This document shows, piece after piece, positions 41,764 to 47,607 of a stretch of DNA of 47,607 nt. The first letter of the stretch is position 1. Every line of letters begins with the position of its first letter. The stretch spans positions 1 to 47,607 of the forward strand of contig JAAYCJ010000145.1 of the NCBI GenBank assembly GCA_012729815.1, in the 5' to 3' direction. The position numbers and the translations under genes were made by a program. The notes beneath the pieces are model-generated. The model made no database searches. It was not told the DNA's origin and saw nothing but the letters and a program-made list of their open reading frames with translations. The stretch is from Phycisphaerae bacterium (GTDB lineage Bacteria; Planctomycetota; Phycisphaerae; JAAYCJ01).

Positions 41764-42669
41764 TTGGCCAGTGAACTAGTGCGAGAACTGCTCGACGCAG
41801 GAATTCATTTCGGGCACCGGGTGAGCCGGTGGAACCCGAAGATGCAGCCCTATATCTTCGGCAAGCGGAACATGATCCACATTGTGGACATCAAGGAGAC
41901 GTACAGGGGGCTGCTGCGGGCCAAGAAGTTCCTCACGCGGCTGGTCGCCGAGGGCGGCGACGTGGTGTTTGTGGGGACGAAGCGCCAGGCCAAGAACATC
42001 GTCGAGGCCCACGCCAAACGGTGCAACATGCACTATGTGACGGAGCGCTGGCTGGGCGGCACGCTGACCAACTTCCAGACCGTCCGCTCGCGTCTGGCCC
42101 GTCTCGAAGAGCTGGAACGGCTCGAGGATACCGGCGAGCTCCAGAACTACAGCAAGAAGATGATCTCGACGCTCCAGCGGGAGAAGAAGAAGATCAAGCG
42201 GAACCTGGAGGGCGTTCGCCGGATGAACAAGCTTCCGGCGGTGATGGTCATCTTTGACACCGGCTACGAGCACATCGCGGTGCACGAGGCCCGGAAGCTC
42301 AAGGTTCCGACCGTCGGTTTGATCGACACCGACGGCGATCCGGCGTTCACGGACATCCCGATTCCCGGCAACGACGACTCGATGCGGGGTATCGAGATCA
42401 TCATGCGTGAACTGGCCGATGCGGTTCTCGAGGGTATGGCCGCGCGTCCGGAAGAGCAGCCGGGCATGGAAGGGCAAGGCGAAGAAGGCGGTTCGCGACC
42501 CGGTCGTCCGCGTCCGCGGCGTCGTCCTCCGGAGCGGACGGCTCCGGCCGCGAGCGAACCCGCGCCGCCGCCACCGCAGCAGGCTGCGCCCGCCGGTCCG
42601 TCGCCGTCGCCTTCGCAATCCCAGGTATCGCCCGAGGCGCCTGAGCAGGGCGAACCGCAGAGCTCGTAA
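41764..42669 (+). CDS. rpsB: Ribosomal protein S2
   Basis: A 301-residue small-subunit protein. The core (ELLDAGIHFGHRVSRWNPKM, RWLGGTLTNFQTVRSRL, VPTVGLIDTDGDP) is complete. The start codon is TTG, set by AAGGAG seven bases upstream (41751-41756) and by family alignment to MASELVRELL; there is no usable ATG. The last ~65 residues are an unusual Pro/Arg/Ser/Gln-rich tail, probably disordered, beyond the normal end of S2. Followed 68 bp later by tsf, the standard order. Confidence 0.96.
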   Translation: MASELVRELLDAGIHFGHRVSRWNPKMQPYIFGKRNMIHIVDIKETYRGLLRAKKFLTRLVAEGGDVVFVGTKRQAKNIVEAHAKRCNMHYVTERWLGGTLTNFQTVRSRLARLEELERLEDTGELQNYSKKMISTLQREKKKIKRNLEGVRRMNKLPAVMVIFDTGYEHIAVHEARKLKVPTVGLIDTDGDPAFTDIPIPGNDDSMRGIEIIMRELADAVLEGMAARPEEQPGMEGQGEEGGSRPGRPRPRRRPPERTAPAASEPAPPPPQQAAPAGPSPSPSQSQVSPEAPEQGEPQSS

Positions 42670-42737
42670 CCTCGCCGACGGCTGAGGAAGCGGGTTCCGA
42701 TCACAAACATAGCGTGTCAGTAAGGAGTGGATTACCC

Positions 42738-43625
42738 ATGGCTGATATTTCCGCCGCTTTAGTCAAGCAGCTTCGCGAATTGACGCAGCTTCCGATGATG
42801 GACTGCAAGAAGGCCCTTCAGGACGCCGAGGGCGACATCGTCAAGGCCCAGGACATCCTTCGGAAGTCGGGCGCTCTGGCGGCGGCAAAGAAGGCCGGCC
42901 GCGAAACGGCTGAGGGTCGGGTCGCCACGTTCGTGACGCCGGATCAGAAGGCCGCGGCGATCGTCGAGGTCCGCTGCGAGACCGCTCCGGTGGCCAACAC
43001 CGAGGACTTCAGCCGGCTGTGCCGCACGATCGCCGAGCACCTGGCGACCACCAGCCAGTGGCCGGCCGACGTGCAGCAGTTGCTCGGCCAGACTGTCGCC
43101 TCCGAAGGCCGCACGGTTCAGGATCTGCTCAACGACATCATCAACAAGATCCGTGAGAACATGCAGCCGGTCCGCTTCGAGCGTCTGGCCGGCGGCGTGA
43201 TCACCAGCTACGAGCACCACAACGGCCAGGTCGCCACGCTCGTGCAGTTCAATGGCCAGGACGGCGGGGTTACGCCATCCGACCAAGTGGTCCAGTTCGG
43301 GCGCGACCTGTGCATGCACATCACCGCGGTCAACCCCATGGCCCTGAGCCGCGAGGAAATCTCCGCGGCCGTGGTCGCCAAAGAAAAGGAAGTCATCGAG
43401 GCCCAGGTGGCTGAGCAGTCGAAGGGCAAGCCCCCGCAGATCGTCGAGAAGATGGTCCAGGGCAAGATCAACAAGTGGTACAACGAGATGGTGCTGCTCG
43501 AGCAGCCGTACGTCAAGGACGACAAGAAGAGCGTCCAGCAGGCGATCGACGAGTTCAACAAGGCTGGCGGCCAGAAGGTCGCCGTTAGCAAGTATCTCCG
43601 CTACGAGGTGGGGGGAACGGCCTAA
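42738..43625 (+). CDS. tsf: Elongation factor Ts
   Basis: A 295-residue nucleotide exchange factor for EF-Tu. The N-terminal UBA-like domain contains LRELTQLPMMDCKKAL, where QLP replaces the usual GAG before MMDCKKAL. The core has ETAPVANTEDF and a dimerisation domain of normal length. ATG 42738 has TAAGGAG ten bases upstream; a GTG at 42714 in frame is less likely. Lies in the conserved rpsB-tsf-pyrH-frr order. Confidence 0.96.
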   Translation: MADISAALVKQLRELTQLPMMDCKKALQDAEGDIVKAQDILRKSGALAAAKKAGRETAEGRVATFVTPDQKAAAIVEVRCETAPVANTEDFSRLCRTIAEHLATTSQWPADVQQLLGQTVASEGRTVQDLLNDIINKIRENMQPVRFERLAGGVITSYEHHNGQVATLVQFNGQDGGVTPSDQVVQFGRDLCMHITAVNPMALSREEISAAVVAKEKEVIEAQVAEQSKGKPPQIVEKMVQGKINKWYNEMVLLEQPYVKDDKKSVQQAIDEFNKAGGQKVAVSKYLRYEVGGTA

Positions 43626-43646
43626 CCGCATTCGGGAGCGTTCATC

Positions 43647-44402
43647 ATGGTCGGCTCAAGCCGGACATCATCCGACGACGACGCGGGTCCGCCATATCGT
43701 CGCGTCGTCCTGAAAGTGACCGGCGAGAGCTTCGCCCCGGTCGGCACCATTGGTCTTGACTTAGGTTACCTCGATCAGCTCGCCGAGAAGATCGTCTCGG
43801 CTGCGCGGATGGGCGTGCAGATCGCGGTGGTGGTCGGCGGCGGCAACCTGATGCGAGGGGCCAATCTGGCCGGGTCCAAGCTTGTCCGTCCGGTCGCCGC
43901 CCATCAGATGGGCATGATCGCGACCGTCATCAACGGTTCGGCGCTGGCGGAGGCATTGCACGCCAAAGGCCAGGCGGCCGTGTTGACGTGTTCGATGCCG
44001 GTCGGCAACTTCACCCAGTACTACTGCCCTCAGCGGGCTCAGGACGACCTGGAGGCGGGCAGAATCGTCATTCTGACCGGCGGGACGGGCAACGCCTTTG
44101 TCACCACCGACACCTGTGCCGCCATCCGGGCGGCGGAGTTGCAGGCCGACGCCCTCCTGAAGGCGACCAAGGTGGATGGCGTGTACACCGCCGACCCGGT
44201 CAAGCACCCGGACGCCAAGCGCTACGAGCGGCTTACCGCGGCTGAGGCCATCGAAAAGAACCTCGGCGTGATGGATCTGCCCGCGGTCGCAATCTGCCGA
44301 CAGGCCCGCGTGCCGATCCTCGTGTTCAACTATCAGGAGAACGACAGCATCGCCGGCGTCCTGGCCGGCCGAGTCAAAGCCACGCAAATCACCGCCCAAT
44401 GA
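43647..44402 (+). CDS. pyrH: UMP kinase
   Basis: A 251-residue amino-acid-kinase-fold enzyme that makes UDP from UMP and ATP. RRVVLKVTGESF, VVVGGGNLMRGANL, VILTGGTGNAFVTTDT and KVDGVYTADP match PyrH, although LKVTGE has Val-Thr where Leu-Ser is common. The first ~17 residues are a polar, Asp/Ser-rich extension. 21 bp separate it from tsf and 10 bp from frr. Confidence 0.95.
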   Translation: MVGSSRTSSDDDAGPPYRRVVLKVTGESFAPVGTIGLDLGYLDQLAEKIVSAARMGVQIAVVVGGGNLMRGANLAGSKLVRPVAAHQMGMIATVINGSALAEALHAKGQAAVLTCSMPVGNFTQYYCPQRAQDDLEAGRIVILTGGTGNAFVTTDTCAAIRAAELQADALLKATKVDGVYTADPVKHPDAKRYERLTAAEAIEKNLGVMDLPAVAICRQARVPILVFNYQENDSIAGVLAGRVKATQITAQ

Positions 44403-44412
44403 GGAGACTGCC

Positions 44413-44973
44413 ATGCCCGTAGATGACATTCAACTCGAAGCCGAAGCCTCGATGTCCGACGCGGTCGATTTCCTGAAGTCTGAACTGCGTGGCATCCGCA
44501 CCGGCCGAGCGAGTACCGCGCTGGTCGAGCACATCCGGGTTCAATACTACGGCACGCCGACCGAGCTGCGCCAGATGGCCCAGATCAGCACGCCCGAAGG
44601 CAACCTGATCGTCATCAAGCCGTTCGACGCCAGCGTCCTGAAGGAAATCGAGAAGGCCATCCACGCCTCCGACATCGGCATCACCCCTTCGAGCGACGGG
44701 CGGGTGATCCGCCTCAACGTTCCGCCGCTCTCGGGCGAACGGCGTCGGCAGCTTGCCCAGCACGTCCGCCAGCTCGGCGAACAGGCCAAGGTCTCGATCC
44801 GCAACGCGCGGCGCGACGCCAACAAGCAGATCGACCAGGAGCAGAAGGGCGGCGATATCCCGGAAGACAATGCTGAGACGGCCAAGGAAGAGATCCAGAA
44901 CCTGACCAAGAAGTACGAAACCGAGGTGGACGAGACCGCTGCGGCGAAGATCAAGGAGATCGAGGAGATATAG
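44413..44973 (+). CDS. frr: Ribosome recycling factor
   Basis: A 186-residue protein of normal RRF length. SELRGIRTGRASTALVEHI, YYGTPTELRQMAQIS, DIGITPSSDGRVIRLNVPPLSGERR and VSIRNARRDANKQI are all family hallmarks. With EF-G it splits post-termination ribosomes. Fourth gene of the translation operon. A short hairpin (AAGACG / CGTCTT, 44984-45004) without a U-tract follows. Confidence 0.97.
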   Translation: MPVDDIQLEAEASMSDAVDFLKSELRGIRTGRASTALVEHIRVQYYGTPTELRQMAQISTPEGNLIVIKPFDASVLKEIEKAIHASDIGITPSSDGRVIRLNVPPLSGERRRQLAQHVRQLGEQAKVSIRNARRDANKQIDQEQKGGDIPEDNAETAKEEIQNLTKKYETEVDETAAAKIKEIEEI

Positions 44974-45100
44974 TCTCCTTCGGAAGACGGCGCGACTTCG
45001 TCTTGAAGTGGCACGGAGCACGCGGGAAGGAAGACATCAGAAGCCGGAATAGAAGAGATGCCGGTGCCGGCGGATCTGTACCACCCTCTGAATCGCGATT

Positions 45101-45136
45101 TTCCACATTGAATCGGCCTGTATGTGGGAATAAAAT
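45101..45136 (+). promoter_or_regulatory. asd promoter overlapped by an inverted repeat
   Basis: TTGAAT (45108-45113), 17 bp, TAAAAT (45131-45136). The arms TTCCACAT (45101-45108) and ATGTGGGAA (45122-45130) form a near-perfect dyad that brackets the -35 and fills the spacer, an operator-like placement. A GTGCC-TCA-GGCAC hairpin follows in the leader at 45150-45162. Confidence 0.55.
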
Positions 45137-45209
45137 AATGGTTTCCCTTGTGCCTCAGGCACTTGGCAGAGCCGCAAATCTCTAGAGTATCCAGTTAGGA
45201 GCATCGAGA

Positions 45210-46232
45210 ATGGCAGTCAGTCTCGCCGTCGTCGGGGCCACCGGGGCCGTCGGGCAGGAGTTCATCAAGGTCCTGGAACGCCGCAACTTCCCGGTGGGGC
45301 GGGTCAAGTTCCTCGCGTCCAGCCGTTCGGCGGGCAAGGAGGTACGCTTCAAGGGCCAGGCCCATAGCATCGAGGAACTGACGAAAAAGAGCTTCCAGGG
45401 CGTCGAAGTGGCCCTGTTCAGCGCCGGCGGGTCGATCAGCAAGGAATTCGCGCCGGCTGCGGTTGACGCCGGGGCGATCGTGGTCGACAATTCCAGCGCG
45501 TTCCGGATGGACCCGAACGTGCCGCTGGTCGTTCCGGAGGTCAACCCTCAGGACGTCGCAGAGCACCAGGGCATCATCGCGAATCCGAACTGCTCGACGA
45601 TCATCATGGTCGTGCCGGTCTGGCCGCTGCACAAGGCCAACCGGGTTGTGCGGCTGGTGGCTTCGACCTATCAGGCGGCCAGCGGGGCCGGCTGGAAGGC
45701 CATGGCGGAGCTTCAGCAGCAGACGGCCGACGTGCTGGCGGGCAAGGCGCCCAAGCCGGTGGTCATTCCGCACGTCTACGCCTTCAACCTATTTTCGCAC
45801 AACAGCAAAATCAGCGAGAACGGCTACAACGAGGAAGAGGTCAAGATGGTCAAGGAAACCCGCAAGATGTTCCACGACGAGCGGATCGCGATCACCGCGA
45901 CCTGCGTGCGGGTGCCGGTGCTGCGGGCGCACAGCGAGTCGCTGAACCTGACCTTCGAGAAGCCGATGACCGAAGACCAGGTGCGGCAGATCCTCGCCTC
46001 GGCGCCGGGCGTCAAGATCGTCGATGACCGGCAGAAGAACTACTTCCCGATGCCGCTGGACGCTTCGGACCAGGGCGACGTGCTGGTCGGCCGGATCCGG
46101 CAGGATATCTCCCAGCCGGACGGCAGGGGGATCGACATTTTCATCAGCGGCGATCAGCTCCTCAAGGGCGCGGCCCTCAACGCCGTCCAAATCGCTGAGT
46201 TGCTTCCGGTGGTCAAAGCGGCCAAGGCGTAA
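45210..46232 (+). CDS. asd: Aspartate-semialdehyde dehydrogenase
   Basis: A 340-residue NADPH enzyme that reduces aspartyl phosphate to the semialdehyde, feeding lysine/diaminopimelate, threonine and methionine synthesis. The dinucleotide site VVGATGAVGQEF is N-terminal. Cys128 in NPNCST is the nucleophile; TYQAASGAG and the His in RVPVLRAHSES complete the active site. Length is normal. AGGAG precedes ATG 45210. It has its own promoter and terminator, so it is a single-gene unit. Confidence 0.96.
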   Translation: MAVSLAVVGATGAVGQEFIKVLERRNFPVGRVKFLASSRSAGKEVRFKGQAHSIEELTKKSFQGVEVALFSAGGSISKEFAPAAVDAGAIVVDNSSAFRMDPNVPLVVPEVNPQDVAEHQGIIANPNCSTIIMVVPVWPLHKANRVVRLVASTYQAASGAGWKAMAELQQQTADVLAGKAPKPVVIPHVYAFNLFSHNSKISENGYNEEEVKMVKETRKMFHDERIAITATCVRVPVLRAHSESLNLTFEKPMTEDQVRQILASAPGVKIVDDRQKNYFPMPLDASDQGDVLVGRIRQDISQPDGRGIDIFISGDQLLKGAALNAVQIAELLPVVKAAKA

Positions 46233-46263
46233 GTTGGCTGATTGGGATGACGTGTAGGTGACC

Positions 46264-46287
46264 AAGGGCGATCCCAGGATCGCCCTT
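46264..46287 (+). terminator. Hairpin terminator after asd
   Basis: AAGGGCGATC-CCAG-GATCGCCCTT, a perfect 10-bp stem with a tetraloop, 31 bp after the asd stop. The following GTTGCTGT is only moderately U-rich. Confidence 0.6.
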
Positions 46288-46305
46288 GTTGCTGTGTGGC
46301 CTTGA

Positions 46306-46324
46306 GATGATTGATGCAATCATC
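46306..46324. promoter_or_regulatory. Perfect inverted repeat upstream of truA
   Basis: GATGATTG-ATG-CAATCATC has 8-bp arms and a 3-nt centre, 40 bp before the truA ATG. It may be an operator or a hairpin. A TATAAG box lies at 46342-46347 but no good -35 is seen. Confidence 0.45.
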
Positions 46325-46364
46325 GTGTGTATTTGTCTCAGTATAAGCGATACTAATAACATCG

Positions 46365-47144
46365 ATGTCCGAACGCAACATCAAAATCATCGTCGCCTAC
46401 GAGGGCACCAACTACAAGGGTTGGCAGCGTCAGAAGGACGCGGTCACCGTCCAAGGCACGATTGAGGCCGCCCTTGCGGATATTATCGGACGTTGGGTCA
46501 GGGTTCATGGGGCCAGCCGGACCGATGCCGGGGTCCACGCCGAGAGCCAGGTGGCCCATTTTTACGTCGATTCGCCGATTCCGGATGAGGCGTTCGCGTG
46601 GCTGTTGAGCGGCCGGCTGCCCGGGGATATCGTGGTCCGGTCGGCCCGGACCGTGCCGCGGGATTTCGATGCGTCGACCGATGCGGCGTGCAAGACGTAT
46701 CTGTACCGTTTTTACACCGGTAGGGTGCGCGAAGTGCAGTTTTTCCGCCGCCGCTGGCGTACCGGGACGGATCTGGACCCAGCCGCCATGCACCAGGCCG
46801 CCCAGTACATCGTTGGCACGCATGACTTTAAGGGGTTCGCCTCGGCCAAGGACATGCGCGAGACCACCGTCCGAACCGTCATGTCCGCCCGTGCCTGGCG
46901 GGTGGCGGACGATGAGATCGATTTCGAGATCACAGCCGATCGGTATCTCTACCAGATGGTCCGCACGCTGGCCGGCACGCTGGCGGAGATCGGCCGCGGA
47001 CGCTGGCAGCCGGAGAAGATGGCCCAGATCCTGGCTTCGCGAGATCGGACGACGGCCGGGCCGACCGCGCCGCCGAACGGTTTGTGCCTGATGCACATTG
47101 AATATCACAAAAATCTCGCCATCCCACTTGACATCGGCGGCTGA
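46365..47144 (+). CDS. truA: tRNA pseudouridine38-40 synthase TruA
   Basis: A 259-residue enzyme that isomerises U38-U40 in the tRNA anticodon stem. IIVAYEGTNYKGWQRQ opens the fold, the catalytic Asp54 lies in GASRTDAGVHA, and CKTYLYRFY and DRYLYQMVRTLAGTL are conserved tRNA-binding and core segments. Length is typical. No Shine-Dalgarno is visible before ATG 46365. Only 33 bp separate its end from a tRNA gene. Confidence 0.95.
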   Translation: MSERNIKIIVAYEGTNYKGWQRQKDAVTVQGTIEAALADIIGRWVRVHGASRTDAGVHAESQVAHFYVDSPIPDEAFAWLLSGRLPGDIVVRSARTVPRDFDASTDAACKTYLYRFYTGRVREVQFFRRRWRTGTDLDPAAMHQAAQYIVGTHDFKGFASAKDMRETTVRTVMSARAWRVADDEIDFEITADRYLYQMVRTLAGTLAEIGRGRWQPEKMAQILASRDRTTAGPTAPPNGLCLMHIEYHKNLAIPLDIGG

Positions 47145-47177
47145 TCGCGGAGAATTAGGTCATACGCAACGCCCGGA

Positions 47178-47261
47178 GCGGATGTGGCGGAATTGGCAGA
47201 CGCGCTGGCTTCAGGTGCCAGTGGGCTTACGCCCGTGGAGGTTCGAGTCCTCTCATCCGCA
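47178..47261 (+). tRNA. tRNA-Leu (anticodon CAG)
   Basis: A class II tRNA. The acceptor stem GCGGATG pairs with CATCCGC, with discriminator A at 47261. The anticodon arm CTGGC-TTCAGGT-GCCAG has anticodon CAG, reading CUG. A long variable arm (GGGC-TTAC-GCCC) and T arm (GAGG-TTCGAGT-CCTC) follow. The CCA end is not encoded. Confidence 0.95.
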
Positions 47262-47372
47262 TTGCCCGGCCATTCGGCCGAAATCCCTACGAAATTCCCC
47301 TTTAAGACCCCGACCTTTTCGCGCTCGTCAGACCGTTCAACAGGACGTACCGAGAGCATTGTGCGCCCGAAA

Positions 47373-47452
47373 GAAGGCCGCCTTCTCCCGGCACGATGAT
47401 TGACACTGCCGGGAAGCCCTAAGGCCCGGCGGGATGGCAAGCTCGCCCGCCG
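47373..47452 (+). other. Hairpin-rich spacer, possible structured RNA
   Basis: Three stems follow in a row: AGAAGG-CCG-CCTTCT near 47373-47387, TCCCGGCA / TGCCGGGA at 47386-47393 and 47407-47414, and CGGCGGG / CCCGCCG at 47427-47433 and 47446-47452. The 282-bp gap between the tRNA and the last partial gene holds no credible coding sequence. I cannot match it to a riboswitch family by eye. Confidence 0.35.
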
Positions 47453-47543
47453 AAAGACGGCTTTGAAGGCTGAGACGTTGCGGAATCCGTGTTTGTCCGC
47501 TGTGAGCCCAGGAAGCGTATATGGTACAATAAGGAGCCGAAAT

Positions 47544-47607
47544 GTGAAAGCTCGGCTCGATGCAGCATTTTTCTCAACGTCCTATAATATATCTTATGTT
47601 GCATTGC
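47544..47607 (+). CDS. Start of a gene cut off by the window end
   Basis: A GTG at 47544 opens a frame that stays open to the last base (about 21 codons, beginning VKARLDAAFFSTSYN). AAGGAG (47531-47536) is seven bases upstream, and TACAAT (47525-47530) overlaps this site too closely to be its promoter. The ATG two bases earlier (47542) meets a stop at once. GAGCCGA (47534-47540) and TCGGCTC (47552-47558) form a 7-bp stem that would cover the ribosome-binding site. Too little is present to name a product, and it may not be a gene. Confidence 0.35.
   Translation, partial: MKARLDAAFFSTSYNISYVAL

Noticed and set aside
47373-47500. Riboswitch (c-di-GMP, TPP or SAM type) after the tRNA
   Set aside because: Isolated strings such as GGCTGAGA and GGCAAGC recall known aptamers, but the order of conserved elements does not fit any family I know.
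47542-47547. ATG as start of the last partial gene
   Set aside because: ATG is followed directly by TGA; the GTG two bases on has the correct spacing to AAGGAG and an open frame.
1-47607. CRISPR array, insertion sequence or prophage
   Set aside because: No regularly spaced short repeats, no transposase or integrase motifs and no phage structural genes; the only tandem repetition is the secretin module array.

Overview
This looks like a stretch of chromosome from a high-GC Gram-negative bacterium, most likely a planctomycete of the Phycisphaerae type (inference, no search run). The reasons are the hybrid type II secretion/type IV pilus assembly, polytopic SPFH proteins, many lipoproteins, frequent 'TTQPA/STQP'-like strings in envelope proteins, and housekeeping genes (rpsB-tsf-pyrH-frr, asd, truA, mnmA) of ordinary bacterial type. 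Nothing looks like a phage, IS element or CRISPR array.

Layout. (1) 0.1-2.75 kb, minus strand: a type II NADH dehydrogenase-like flavoprotein and an ABC-2 permease. The 364-bp gap between them holds an FNR/CRP-type palindrome, a sigma70-like promoter and a terminator, which together read as a candidate ~150-nt small RNA, followed by the ndh promoter. (2) 3.0-11.6 kb, plus strand: three consecutive SPFH (HflK/HflC-type) genes, an ABC ATPase, an ABC-2 permease and a large anchored protein of unknown function, all behind one promoter and a structured leader. (3) 11.9-30.0 kb: a secretion operon gspE-F-G-H-I-J-K, a PilM-PilN-type fusion (GspL role), a PilO + GspC/PilP-type fusion (GspM/C role), and a giant secretin of about 2,572 residues, followed by a small lipoprotein and a membrane-anchored nuclease. 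The secretin carries about 23 N1-type ring modules where an ordinary GspD has three. (4) 30.8-35.0 kb: ftsH, a STAS anti-anti-sigma protein, an RsbW-like ATPase and a rhomboid protease with a TPR-like tail. (5) 35.0-41.5 kb: a lipoprotein (minus), a sigma54-type activator with a degenerate receiver, mnmA, a GT9 glycosyltransferase and a lipoprotein PpiC isomerase (minus). (6) 41.7-47.6 kb: rpsB-tsf-pyrH-frr, asd, truA, tRNA-Leu(CAG), a hairpin-rich spacer and the first codons of a gene cut by the window end.

How the parts work together: much of the window serves the cell envelope. FtsH degrades membrane proteins and is normally governed by HflK/HflC; the SPFH cluster is in the same window but separated from ftsH by the secretion operon. 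The secretion operon supplies ATPase, platform, pseudopilus, assembly linkers and outer-membrane channel. No prepilin peptidase and no free-standing GspC are present. The plus strand is strongly G-over-C skewed for the first ~20 kb whichever strand is coding, and this fades within the secretion operon near 21 kb.
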